Notes under the pieces: model-generated
Told to the model about the DNA's origin: nothing
What the model saw: the letters and a program-made list of their open reading frames with translations, nothing else
Database searches by the model: none
Translations under genes and position numbers: made by a program
Shown here: positions 1 to 6,713 of the stretch, piece after piece
Layout of the letters: every line of letters begins with the position of its first letter
Position numbering within the stretch: position 1 is the first letter of the stretch
From: Cryobacterium shii
GTDB lineage: Bacteria > Actinomycetota > Actinomycetes > Actinomycetales > Microbacteriaceae
NCBI RefSeq assembly: GCF_004402595.1
Contig: NZ_SOFY01000047.1
Location: 39,178 to 79,619, forward strand
Length of the DNA: 40,442 nt
Direction of reading: 5' to 3'

Positions 1-143
1 CCCCCGCGGGCAACGGCGGCGGCCAGGGTCGTTCGGCTCAGGGCTCCGGTCGCTCCGGCGGCCTGCAGGTCGGCGGCCTCGTCCGCGGTGCCGGTTCCAC
101 CGGAGGCGCACGCCGCTCGGCTCCGCGCCGCGCGCAGGGCTAA
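1..143 (+). CDS. C-terminal tail of a Gly/Arg-rich protein, probably a DEAD-box RNA helicase (partial)
   Basis: The window opens inside a plus-strand gene that ends with TAA at 141-143. The readable 46 residues are almost entirely Gly, Arg, Ser, Ala and Gln, with several RSG and GGL units and a basic end (ARRSAPRRAQG). Disordered Gly/Arg-rich tails of this kind are typical of actinobacterial DEAD/DEAH-box RNA helicases, where they bind RNA non-specifically. The helicase core is outside the window, so the family is inferred from composition only; another RNA-binding protein is possible. A strong terminator hairpin follows 27 bp after the stop, so this is the last gene of its unit. Confidence 0.5.
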   Translation, partial: PAGNGGGQGRSAQGSGRSGGLQVGGLVRGAGSTGGARRSAPRRAQG

Positions 144-170
144 CCCCTCAGCACCACGTCTTGCCGTCTG

Positions 171-204
171 AACGGGCCGGTCTCTCACGAGGCCGGCCCG
201 TTTT
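171..204 (+). terminator. Intrinsic terminator after the Gly/Arg-rich gene
   Basis: A perfect 10-bp stem (AACGGGCCGG at 171-180 pairing with CCGGCCCGTT at 193-202) encloses a 12-nt loop and runs into TTTT at 201-204. It lies directly downstream of the stop at 143 and has the GC-rich stem plus U-run of a rho-independent terminator. Confidence 0.85.
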
Positions 205-290
205 GCGTTGCCGGAGTGGCAGTTGAGACGATTGTGCACCCCGCCGCAGCAGTGCTGCCACACTTCAGCGACAGGGTCGCCCCTCCCCCT

Positions 291-398
291 CGTGGCTAAC
301 TCAGGAGAAACGTGACGGCGCCGGATGCTCGGCCCGGAATCACGCGGCCATCCGCCGGTTGCGCACCTGCCCGCCGCGGATCTCCTGAGTTGGCCACG
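291..398. repeat. 108-bp region bounded by an 18-bp inverted repeat
   Basis: CGTGGCTAACTCAGGAGA (291-308) and TCTCCTGAGTTGGCCACG (381-398) are inverted copies matching at 17 of 18 positions, separated by 72 bp without obvious further symmetry. They occupy the otherwise gene-free stretch 205-501 between a terminator and the GNAT gene. No ORF is convincing here. I found no second copy of this arm in the window, and it is unrelated in sequence to the four 85-bp elements. It could be a small non-autonomous mobile element or a regulatory structure. Confidence 0.6.
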
Positions 399-501
399 GC
401 AGCAGGCGACCGCGACGGGAGCCGGCGCGCGTTCTGCGGCGTGATCAGGCCGTGACCCCGGGGTGTAATTCAGCACCGCGTCGCTGGGTTAGTCTCGGGT
501 C

Positions 502-1035
502 ATGGTCACCACTGCAGTCATCCGTCCTGTCGAAGAAGCGGACGCCGAAAGCCTCGGCCGCGTGCACGCCACCTGCTGGCACGAAACCTACGACCAGCTG
601 CTCAGCACGGCCGCCCTCGAGCAGCTGCAGCCGGCCCGTCTCGCCGCGATGTGGCGCAGGTTCAGCTCCCAGGGGCCGCAGTACCGGCAGGTCGCCGCCC
701 TCGTCGACGGCGAGATCGTGGGATTCGCGGGCAGCGGCCCGGCCCGCGACACCGACAAGCCGGCGCCGCAGGAGCTCTACTTCATCTACCTGCTCGATGC
801 GTATCACGGCACCGGCATCGGCCAGCAGCTCTTCGACGCCGTCGTCGACGAGGGCCCGTCCTACCTATGGGTCGCCGAAGTGAACCCCCGCGCGCACTCG
901 TTCTACAAGCGCAACGGCTACGCCGCCGACGGCCACGACCAGGACCAGGAAGTCCTCGGCGAAGAATTGCACGAGGTGCGTCTGGTGCGTCCCCGGTCGC
1001 TCGCTCGCCGGCTCTCGCTCGTCACGTCCGAGTAG
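502..1035 (+). CDS. GNAT-family N-acetyltransferase
   Basis: This 177-residue protein has the layout of a GNAT acetyltransferase, which moves an acetyl group from acetyl-CoA to an amine. The N-terminus (IRPVEEADAESLGRVH) is the usual beta1-alpha1 opening. The acetyl-CoA pyrophosphate loop is HGTGIGQQL at about residues 102-110, the x-x-G-x-G signature. The motif B segment NPRAHSFYKRNGYAADG follows, typical of the RimI/YjdJ-like subgroup. The start is ATG at 502. A separate unit is likely, because a terminator lies upstream and a hairpin downstream. The substrate cannot be read from the sequence. Confidence 0.88.
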   Translation: MVTTAVIRPVEEADAESLGRVHATCWHETYDQLLSTAALEQLQPARLAAMWRRFSSQGPQYRQVAALVDGEIVGFAGSGPARDTDKPAPQELYFIYLLDAYHGTGIGQQLFDAVVDEGPSYLWVAEVNPRAHSFYKRNGYAADGHDQDQEVLGEELHEVRLVRPRSLARRLSLVTSE

Positions 1036-1057
1036 TCCCGCAGACGAGTAGCCCGGT

Positions 1058-1084
1058 TTCGGGCTCCCGCTGAGGGAGCCCGAA
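1058..1084. terminator. GC-rich hairpin between convergent genes
   Basis: TTCGGGCTCCC (1058-1068) pairs perfectly with GGGAGCCCGAA (1074-1084) around the 5-nt loop GCTGA. It sits between the stop of the GNAT gene (1035) and that of the minus-strand DUF4916 gene (1140). No long T-run follows on either strand, so it is a plausible bidirectional terminator or mRNA end-protecting hairpin rather than a classic intrinsic terminator. Confidence 0.6.
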
Positions 1085-1139
1085 GCCCGCGCTGCGTCCC
1101 GTTCTGGCACACCGGCCCGAGCTGGTGCGGCAGCCCGAT

Positions 1140-1727
1140 CTAGCGGAGCTGTCCGACCGAGGCCAGCGCCATCCGCAGCAGGGCGCCGCGACCGCCCTCC
1201 ATCTCCGCTGCCACGGCGTCCGAGGCTGCCTCCCGGGGCGTCATCCAGGTCAGTTCGAGGGCGTCCTGGCGCGGGTCGCAGGTGCCGGTGACCGGAACGA
1301 CGTAGGCCATCGAGACCGCGTGCTGGCGGTCATCCGTGAACGCGGTGATGCCCGGCATCGGAAAGTATTCGGCGACCGTGAACGGCACCGGGCTCACCGG
1401 CAGCTGGGGGAAGGCCATCGGCCCGAGGTCCTTCTCGAGGTGACGGAAGAGCGCGTCACGCAGGGTCTCGCCGTAGAGGACCCGGCCGGACACCAGCATC
1501 CGGGTCATCTCGCCGGTCGACCGCGCGCGGAGGAGCACGCCGACCTCGACGACCTGGCCGAGACCGTCGACCCGCACGGGCACGGCCTCGATGTAGAGGA
1601 TCGGCAGCCGACGACGCACCTCGGCCAGCTCGACGTCGCTCAGCCAGCCCTGGTTGGTGCTCGGCGGCGGAGCGTCCTCGGGGCCAGGCGTCCAGTCCGG
1701 ATCAGGGTCAGGGGTGCGCACGCTCAT
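1140..1727 (-). CDS. DUF4916 (Nudix-like) family protein
   Basis: The 195-residue product matches what I know of the actinobacterial DUF4916 family along its whole length. It opens with a Pro/Asp-rich lead, then GWLSDVELAEVRRRLPILYIEAVPVRVD, a central SGRVLYGETLRDALFRHLEKDLGPMAFP block, and AEYFPMPGITAFTDDRQHAVSMAYVVP followed by LELTWMTPREA. The fold is Nudix-like, but the canonical GX5EX7REUXEEXGU box is not intact: the corresponding helix reads ETLRDALFRHLEKDLG. Pyrophosphohydrolase activity is therefore uncertain. The gene stands alone, convergent with the GNAT gene. The first 25 residues look disordered and the start could be slightly further in. Confidence 0.85.
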   Translation of the reverse strand: MSVRTPDPDPDWTPGPEDAPPPSTNQGWLSDVELAEVRRRLPILYIEAVPVRVDGLGQVVEVGVLLRARSTGEMTRMLVSGRVLYGETLRDALFRHLEKDLGPMAFPQLPVSPVPFTVAEYFPMPGITAFTDDRQHAVSMAYVVPVTGTCDPRQDALELTWMTPREAASDAVAAEMEGGRGALLRMALASVGQLR

Positions 1728-1920
1728 GAAGCCATTCTGTACTACGCCGCGACCGGATGCCGATTTGCGGCCGCCCGGGGTCGTGACACCGACACGTCAG
1801 CGACCTTCGCGGGCGACGGATGCCGCCGGGCGGCCCTGATCGCGGTGCCGAAAACCGCACCGCAATGGAAGGATTGACTGGTCGACGGTCACGATGTCGA
1901 CCTCGAGCAGGAGGACCGCC

Positions 1921-2682
1921 ATGGACCAGTACGATCAGAGCAGCGACAGAACCGGCGCCGGCAACGACGACACCGCCAACGCCGAGAGCCCCGGCGCCAC
2001 CGGGGATGCCCGCACGGTCCGCGCCGAACCGATCAACCCGGACGCCGTGCTGTGGTCCGCGTCAGCTGCCGACCGGGCCGGGCGACCGCTGCTGCTCATC
2101 CTGCACGGTTACGGCTCGCATGAGGGAGACCTCTTCTCCCTCGCCCCGCACCTGCCGCTGCATCCGGTCATCGCCGCTTTGCGCGCCCCGCTGGCGGCCG
2201 GACCGGGCTGGGCCTGGTTCCCGATCGGAGCGGCGGGGGCCAAGGTCAACCCCGGCTCGCCGAGCGCCGACGCCCTGGAGGCGGCGGCCGCCGGAGTGCT
2301 CGAATGGCTGGACACCCTGCCGGAGCAGCCGTCATCCGTGGGCCTGCTCGGTTTCTCGCAGGGCGGCGCGATGGCGCTTCAGCTGCTGCGCCAGGCCCCC
2401 GACCGGTTCGACTTCGCGGTGCAATTGAGCGGCTTCGTGGGGCGCAGCACGCATACGGGCGACGAACGCCTCGCCGAACGCCGCCTGCCGGTGTTCTGGG
2501 GTCGCGGCACGGCGGACCCGGTCATCCCTCAGGATGCGATCGACCGCACGCAGGCCTGGCTGCCCGGCCACTCGACGCTCACCGAGCGCATCTATGAGGG
2601 CCTCGAACACTCCATCTCCGAGGCCGAGCTCGGCGAGATCGTCACGTTCCTGCGCGCACAGTACGCCGCGCCGGCCGCCTAG
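1921..2682 (+). CDS. Alpha/beta hydrolase, phospholipase/carboxylesterase type
   Basis: This 253-residue serine esterase belongs to the YpfH/carboxylesterase-2 group. ILHGYGSHEGDLFSLAPHLP forms the oxyanion-hole strand and following helix. The nucleophile elbow GFSQGG puts Ser146 at its centre; Asp199 (GRGTADPVIP) and His230 (EGLEHSIS) complete the triad. There is no signal peptide, so a cytoplasmic enzyme is expected. The start at 1921 is chosen because AGGAGG at 1909-1914 is correctly spaced. An in-frame ATG at 1894 would add nine residues but has no good ribosome site. The first 30 residues are polar and probably disordered. The natural ester substrate is unknown. One of the 85-bp palindromic elements starts 31 bp after the stop. 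Confidence 0.9.
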   Translation: MDQYDQSSDRTGAGNDDTANAESPGATGDARTVRAEPINPDAVLWSASAADRAGRPLLLILHGYGSHEGDLFSLAPHLPLHPVIAALRAPLAAGPGWAWFPIGAAGAKVNPGSPSADALEAAAAGVLEWLDTLPEQPSSVGLLGFSQGGAMALQLLRQAPDRFDFAVQLSGFVGRSTHTGDERLAERRLPVFWGRGTADPVIPQDAIDRTQAWLPGHSTLTERIYEGLEHSISEAELGEIVTFLRAQYAAPAA

Positions 2683-2713
2683 ACGCGCCGGGACCGCGGC
2701 ATCCGTTCGCCCG

Positions 2714-2798
2714 AACGAATTCGACGGAGATTTTGGCCAAAAAGGGCTCAAACGGGCGAAAAACGGTTCGCAGCGCGAAAATCTCCGTCGAATTGGTT
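2714..2798 (+). repeat. 85-bp palindromic element, copy 1
   Basis: The left arm 2714-2734 (AACGAATTCGACGGAGAT then TTT) and the right arm 2778-2798 (AAAATCTCCGTCGAATTGG then TT) are inverted copies matching at 20 of 21 positions. The 43-nt core between them (2735-2777) is AT-richer than the surroundings. The element sits between the esterase stop (2682) and the stop of the minus-strand DUF5997 gene (2852). It has the same polarity as copy 3 and is inverted relative to copies 2 and 4. Confidence 0.95.
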
Positions 2799-2851
2799 AG
2801 ACGGCGCGCCGATCAGAACAGGCCGGGCCGACAGGGGCCGGGCCGAGCGGG

Positions 2852-3289
2852 CTAGCGGCCGCGGCCGGCCTTCTCGTTCTGGGCCGCCTGGCGGGCGACG
2901 TGCGCGATCTTGCGTGCGCGCTCGGCGTCGCGGTCCTTGACGCGGATCTGTTCTTCGCGCACCTCGAACTGGGTGGCCCGCTCGGTGACCAGCCAGGTCG
3001 GCGGCTGCTGCAGCAGGGCCAGGATCTCGGCGCTCGTGAGCGGCTCGGTCACGTCGCCGCGGACGAGGCCGGAGATCGACACGCCCAGCTTGGCGGCGAC
3101 GACCTGCTTGGGGTGCGGGCCGTTGGCGCGCAGGTCCAGCAACCAGGCGGGCGGGTTCGCCTCCAGCGCGGCCAGCTCGGTGCGCGAGATGGGTGCGGCC
3201 TGGAAATCCTCGGGTGCTGCTTCGAGCAGAATCCCGAGCTTCTGGGCCGCCGTGGAGGGCTTCATGGTCTGGGTCTTCTTCTCGGTCAT
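2852..3289 (-). CDS. DUF5997 family protein
   Basis: The product is a basic 145-residue cytoplasmic protein that I recognise as DUF5997. It starts MTEKKTQTMKPSTAAQKLGILLEAAPEDFQ and contains SRTELAALEANPPAWLLDLRANGPHPKQVVAAKLGVSISGLVRG, which has the look of a small helix-turn-helix (KQVVAAKLGVSISGL). It ends in a charged helical tail (VREEQIRVKDRDAERARKIAHVARQ). The partner is the divergently transcribed LysR-effector-like gene 85 bp away, the usual actinobacterial arrangement. Because the partner lacks a DNA-binding domain, one untested idea is that this protein supplies it. An 85-bp palindromic element lies at its 3' side. Confidence 0.85.
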   Translation of the reverse strand: MTEKKTQTMKPSTAAQKLGILLEAAPEDFQAAPISRTELAALEANPPAWLLDLRANGPHPKQVVAAKLGVSISGLVRGDVTEPLTSAEILALLQQPPTWLVTERATQFEVREEQIRVKDRDAERARKIAHVARQAAQNEKAGRGR

Positions 3290-3297
3290 CAGTCAAG

Positions 3298-3325
3298 CGT
3301 ATAGCCTGAGAAGACCCGTATAGCC
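3298..3325. promoter_or_regulatory. Direct repeats CGTATAGCC in a divergent promoter region
   Basis: CGTATAGCC occurs at 3298-3306 and again at 3317-3325, 19 bp apart, in the 85-bp gap between the divergent DUF5997 and LysR-effector-like genes. Read on the minus strand each contains TATACG, a possible -10. Two identical sites about two helical turns apart suggest an operator shared by the pair. Confidence 0.4.
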
Positions 3326-3374
3326 GTAAGAGCCTGTCGTTCCGGCGGAAGACACGATACGAGAGCCAGAAAGT

Positions 3375-4178
3375 ATGAGGATGCCGGTGACCTTTTCCAT
3401 TGCCTTCACCGCCGGTGTGACCCCCACCAAATGGACCCGGATCTGGGCCGATCGCAGGCCCGACCAGCCCCTTGAGGTCTTCCGCACCGACCCGTCCGAA
3501 CAGGATGCGGTGCTGCGCGACGGCCGGGCCCAGGTGAGCCTGGTGCGCCTGCCCGTCGACGAAACCGACCTGAGCCTGATCGCCCTCTACCGTGAGATCC
3601 CCGTGGTCGTCGCGGCGAAAGACCATTTCATCGCCGACGCCGACAGCGTCGTCGTGGCCGACCTCGCCGACGATCACCTGCTCCAGGACCCGGACGCCGT
3701 GCCCGAATGGCGCGATGTCGCCACCGAGGTGCGCGACGGCACCCGCCGCCCCCTGCCGAAGATGCGCGACCTGGACGACACCATGGAGCAGGTCGCTGCG
3801 GGCGTCGGCATCGTCATCCTGCCCCATTCGCTGGCGCGACTGCACAGCCGCAAGGATGTCGTGTCCCGCCCGGTCGAGGACGTCTCGGAGAGCCAGGTGT
3901 CCCTGGCCTGGCTGACCCGGGAGACCACCGAAGACGTTGAGGAGTTCATCGGCATCGTGCGCGGCCGCACCCGGGACAGCTCGAGGGTCGACACCGTGCC
4001 GGCCGGCGCCGAAAAGGTGCGGAAGGAAAAGAAGACCGACAAGGCCAAGGCGGCCGCGAAGGCCGTGCGGGTGGCCGCCGCGAAGGCCAAGCCCGTCACC
4101 AAGAAGGCCACCAGCGTGACCGGGCGCACCCGCAACACGCCGAGCCCCCGGGCCGGCAAGCGCCGCGGCGGCCGCTGA
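3375..4178 (+). CDS. LysR substrate-binding-domain protein without DNA-binding domain, Lys/Ala-rich tail
   Basis: The first 200 residues follow the effector-binding (periplasmic-binding-like) domain of LysR regulators. The segment VTFSIAFTAGVTPTKWTRIWADRRPDQPLEVFRTDPSEQDAVLRDGRAQVSLVRLPVD is the usual 'low-affinity subsite' strand pattern, and MEQVAAGVGIVILPHSLARL matches the conserved V-A-x-G-x-G-I-x-x-L-P motif. The N-terminal winged helix is absent: the protein starts at the effector domain. Residues about 210-267 form a disordered tail rich in Lys, Ala and Arg (KKTDKAKAAAKAVRVAAAKA), resembling histone-like tails, that could bind nucleic acid. ATG at 3375 is used; ATG at 3381 is an alternative. 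It is divergent from the DUF5997 gene, its usual neighbour. No enzymatic role is expected. Confidence 0.82.
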   Translation: MRMPVTFSIAFTAGVTPTKWTRIWADRRPDQPLEVFRTDPSEQDAVLRDGRAQVSLVRLPVDETDLSLIALYREIPVVVAAKDHFIADADSVVVADLADDHLLQDPDAVPEWRDVATEVRDGTRRPLPKMRDLDDTMEQVAAGVGIVILPHSLARLHSRKDVVSRPVEDVSESQVSLAWLTRETTEDVEEFIGIVRGRTRDSSRVDTVPAGAEKVRKEKKTDKAKAAAKAVRVAAAKAKPVTKKATSVTGRTRNTPSPRAGKRRGGR

Positions 4179-4308
4179 CCCGCACGACCCCAAGCACGGA
4201 ACCGCCGACCGCGGCCAAACCAGGTCACCGCAAACCACACACCTGAGATAGGCTCAGCCATCTGCCCTCAGTGCAGGCTGAAGACCCATTTCAGGCCAAG
4301 GAGCACGA

Positions 4309-5535
4309 GTGCCCGAACTCATCCGGTGGGTGTTGGTCCCGCTCATGCGTGCGTGGTCCGCGGCCACGACTCGCGACTACGCGGGCATCCCGCGTCCGAC
4401 GGATGGCCAGCGCGCCCACTCCCCCGGAATCAACAGCGATCGCATCCTGATCTTCGGCAGCGGCCCCGCAGTCGGCTGGGGGGTGCTCAGTCACGACGTC
4501 GCCCTGCCCGGGTCGCTCGCGCGAGCCCTGTCCGCCCGCACCGGCCGGGGTACGGATGTCGATGTGGTCCCGAACCCGCACGTCACCATCCGAACGGCCC
4601 GGGCCGAACTCGACGGGCTGGGGCTCTGGCGGTACGACGCCATCGTCGTGAGCCTGGGCACGAGCGACGCCGTCAGCCTGATTCCCGCGCGGGTGTGGCA
4701 GCGGGAATTGACGGCGCTGCTGGACCGGATCGAACTGGAATCCTCGCTCACGACGAGGATCTTCGTGCTCGGCGTGCAGCCGATCCGGTCGATAGCCGCC
4801 TTCGATTCCCCCCTCGGCGCCGTGGCTGAGAAGAATGCCCGGTCCCAGAACGACATCAGTGCCTGGGTCTGCTCCCAACGCCCCCAGGCCCACTTCGTGC
4901 CGATGACGGCCAACCTGGCCGTGACGCCCGGGCGGGTGCGTACTGCGGCGCATTACAGCCGGTGGGCCGAACTCCTCGCCGCACGGATGGGGCCATCCCT
5001 CGACGCCGAACACCTCGAGGTCGACACGTCCGGCAACGGCCGTTCGAAGGCCCGTGACGCCGAGCAGCGCTCACCCGATCCGGGTCGCGCGATCGACCGG
5101 CTCGGCATTCTGGAAGGAGACCCGGACGCCAGGCTCGACCGGATCGTGGCCATCGCGAAGAGATCGTACGGCACCGCATCGGCCGCGCTCACCTTCATCG
5201 ACGGCGACCGGCTCTGGGACAAGACGAACATCGGCCGGGCCCCGCGGGTCTTTCCGCTGGCAGGGTCGATCACGGCCATCGCGGTGAGCGAGCCCGGAGC
5301 GACGGTCGTGCCCGACGCTCAGGCGGAGGAGAGGTTTCGCGACCATCCCCTCGTGACGGGCGCCCCGCAGACCCGCTTCTACGCCGGGTTCCCGATCGAG
5401 GCAGACACCGGCGAGCGGATCGGCGTGCTCAGCGTGTTCGACCCGGAGCCCCGGCCCGCCGCCGACATCGACATCGTCCTGCTGCGCGAACTCGCCCTCC
5501 TGATCCAGGCGGAGCTGGGGCGCCTGCCGGACTAG
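4309..5535 (+). CDS. SGNH/GDSL-like hydrolase fused to a C-terminal GAF domain
   Basis: This 408-residue protein combines two domains. Residues about 45-235 are SGNH-like: RILIFGSGPAVGWGVLSHDVALPGSLARAL occupies block I (GSGP rather than GDS), DAIVVSLGTSDAVSLIP fits block III, and AHYSRWAELLAARM may hold the C-terminal His. Residues about 265-405 form a GAF domain (ALTFIDGDRLWDKTNIGRAPRVFPLAGSITAIAVSEPGATVVPDAQAEERFRDHPLVTG...RFYAGFPI...RIGVLSVFD) of the type used in sensory proteins. A variable linker (about 240-260) joins them. GTG at 4309 is preceded by AAGGAG. A GAF sensor tied to an esterase-like fold suggests ligand-controlled hydrolysis or a pure sensor; catalysis is uncertain given the altered block I. 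It stops 5 bp before the convergent GyrI-like gene. Confidence 0.82.
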   Translation: MPELIRWVLVPLMRAWSAATTRDYAGIPRPTDGQRAHSPGINSDRILIFGSGPAVGWGVLSHDVALPGSLARALSARTGRGTDVDVVPNPHVTIRTARAELDGLGLWRYDAIVVSLGTSDAVSLIPARVWQRELTALLDRIELESSLTTRIFVLGVQPIRSIAAFDSPLGAVAEKNARSQNDISAWVCSQRPQAHFVPMTANLAVTPGRVRTAAHYSRWAELLAARMGPSLDAEHLEVDTSGNGRSKARDAEQRSPDPGRAIDRLGILEGDPDARLDRIVAIAKRSYGTASAALTFIDGDRLWDKTNIGRAPRVFPLAGSITAIAVSEPGATVVPDAQAEERFRDHPLVTGAPQTRFYAGFPIEADTGERIGVLSVFDPEPRPAADIDIVLLRELALLIQAELGRLPD

Positions 5536-5540
5536 CCGTG

Positions 5541-6236
5541 TCACACCGGGGCGACCGGCTGCCTGAGTACGGTCCGGAGCTTGGCGGGCTCGGTTCGGCG
5601 CGGGTCGCCGAGGTAGAGCTCGTGGTGCCGGCCGTTCATCCGCAGCCCGTGCTCGGCCAGGAACTCCCCGTGCAGGCCGGCGAGCGTGGGCGCCTCATCG
5701 GCGTAGGACCCGAGATGCAGCAGCTGCGCGCACAGGCCTTCGTCGAGGGCCTCCACCCGCACGCTCGCAAGGGCGGGCAGCTTCTTCTTCGCCCGGACCA
5801 CCGCGATGGCGTCGGCGATGAAGGCATCCGTCACCCAGTCCGGCTGGCTGATCAGCATGGTCCACTGCCATCTCGCCTTCTCGCCGGCCGTGAAGACGGA
5901 TGCGTCGTCGGCGTACCAGAGGCCCTCGAGCGGTGCCACGACCAGGTCCTGGCCGAGGGTGCGACGGCCGGCGAACTTGATCGCGTAGGCGACCGCGTAG
6001 AGCGCCTCGACGGCCTCGGCATAGGCGGGCGCGGTGGCCGGGTCGCCGCTGCCGTCGGCCGCGATGAAGCGCTGCGCGGGCACCTCGATCAGCTCCCAGT
6101 CGCGATTCGCGGGGGCGTAGAACGGCTTCAGCACGCGTTTCACGTCCCACGGGCCCGCCCCGGCCGGCGCGGTGTTGCGGGGCGAGCGCAGCTGTCCGGT
6201 GCGGCGGTCGGTGCGAAACGGCACTTCGCCGCTCAT
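5541..6236 (-). CDS. GyrI-like small-molecule-binding protein
   Basis: The product has 231 residues. The core, from VKRVLKPFYAPANRDWELIEVPAQRFIAADGSGDPATAPAYAEAVEALYAVAYAIKF through PLEGLWY and FIADAIAVVRAKKKLPALASVRVEALDEGLCAQLLHLGSY, is the GyrI-like (SHS2 dimer) small-molecule-binding fold described for stand-alone members of the AraC-effector/GyrI group. Such proteins bind, or in some cases hydrolyse, xenobiotics. It is last in a minus-strand operon; its ATG overlaps the stop of the VOC gene by 4 bp (ATGA), implying translational coupling. With an ABC drug exporter upstream, a drug-binding role is the natural inference. Confidence 0.87.
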   Translation of the reverse strand: MSGEVPFRTDRRTGQLRSPRNTAPAGAGPWDVKRVLKPFYAPANRDWELIEVPAQRFIAADGSGDPATAPAYAEAVEALYAVAYAIKFAGRRTLGQDLVVAPLEGLWYADDASVFTAGEKARWQWTMLISQPDWVTDAFIADAIAVVRAKKKLPALASVRVEALDEGLCAQLLHLGSYADEAPTLAGLHGEFLAEHGLRMNGRHHELYLGDPRRTEPAKLRTVLRQPVAPV

Positions 6237-6664
6237 TCTGCGGTCCCACCCGACGCTGCGGCATCCTGCGGCGCCGCGTTCTGCGGCGCCGCGTTCTGCA
6301 ACACCGAGAGGATGTTGCCGGCCGGGTCGGTGAACCAGGCGACCTTCGGGTCCCCGTTCCGGGAGACGCCCGCCGCGTCCTGGTCCATCCCCTCGTAGCG
6401 TTCGAATGCGACTCCCCGGGCCGTGAGCTCGGCCACCGCGGCGTCGATGTCCTCCACCACGAAGTTGAGGATGGTGAAGACGGCCGGCACGTGGTCCGGC
6501 TTCGGGTAGACGATCACCTCGGCCCCGCCGGGCAGGCGCAGGCGCAGCGGGCCCATGGCGTCATCCGTCACCTCGAGCCCGAGCGTCTCACCGTAGAAGC
6601 GGCGTGCGGCCGCCAGCTCGGGAACGGCGAATCCGCCGAACGCGTGCACGATTCCAATACTCAT
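6233..6664 (-). CDS. VOC-family (glyoxalase/bleomycin resistance type) protein
   Basis: This 143-residue protein has the paired beta-alpha-beta-beta-beta modules of the vicinal oxygen chelate fold: FGGFAVPELAAARRFYGETLGLEVTDD at the N-terminus and FVVEDIDAAVAELTARGVAFERYEG with DPKVAWFTDPAGNILSVLQ at the C-terminus. The DPAGN turn is characteristic. The tail NAAPQNAAPQDAAAS is encoded by a short tandem duplication (TTCTGCGGCGCCGCG twice at about 6280-6299). It lies 49 bp after the ABC permease and overlaps the GyrI-like start. Antibiotic binding and dioxygenase/isomerase activity are both possible; the operon context favours the former. Confidence 0.87.
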   Translation of the reverse strand: MSIGIVHAFGGFAVPELAAARRFYGETLGLEVTDDAMGPLRLRLPGGAEVIVYPKPDHVPAVFTILNFVVEDIDAAVAELTARGVAFERYEGMDQDAAGVSRNGDPKVAWFTDPAGNILSVLQNAAPQNAAPQDAAASGGTAE

Positions 6665-6713
6665 GTCAGGACTCCAGTCATCGAGGGCGGCCGGATGTCG
6701 GCCGGATGCGGCA

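Noticed and set aside
291-398. Interpretation of the 18-bp inverted repeat as an insertion sequence
   Set aside because: Only 72 bp lie between the arms, with no ORF and no target duplication seen; kept only as an inverted repeat.
2748-4238. 496-residue minus-strand frame covering DUF5997 and the LysR-effector region
   Set aside because: It overlaps two recognisable genes in other frames and reads through a palindromic element; composition is that of an antisense shadow.
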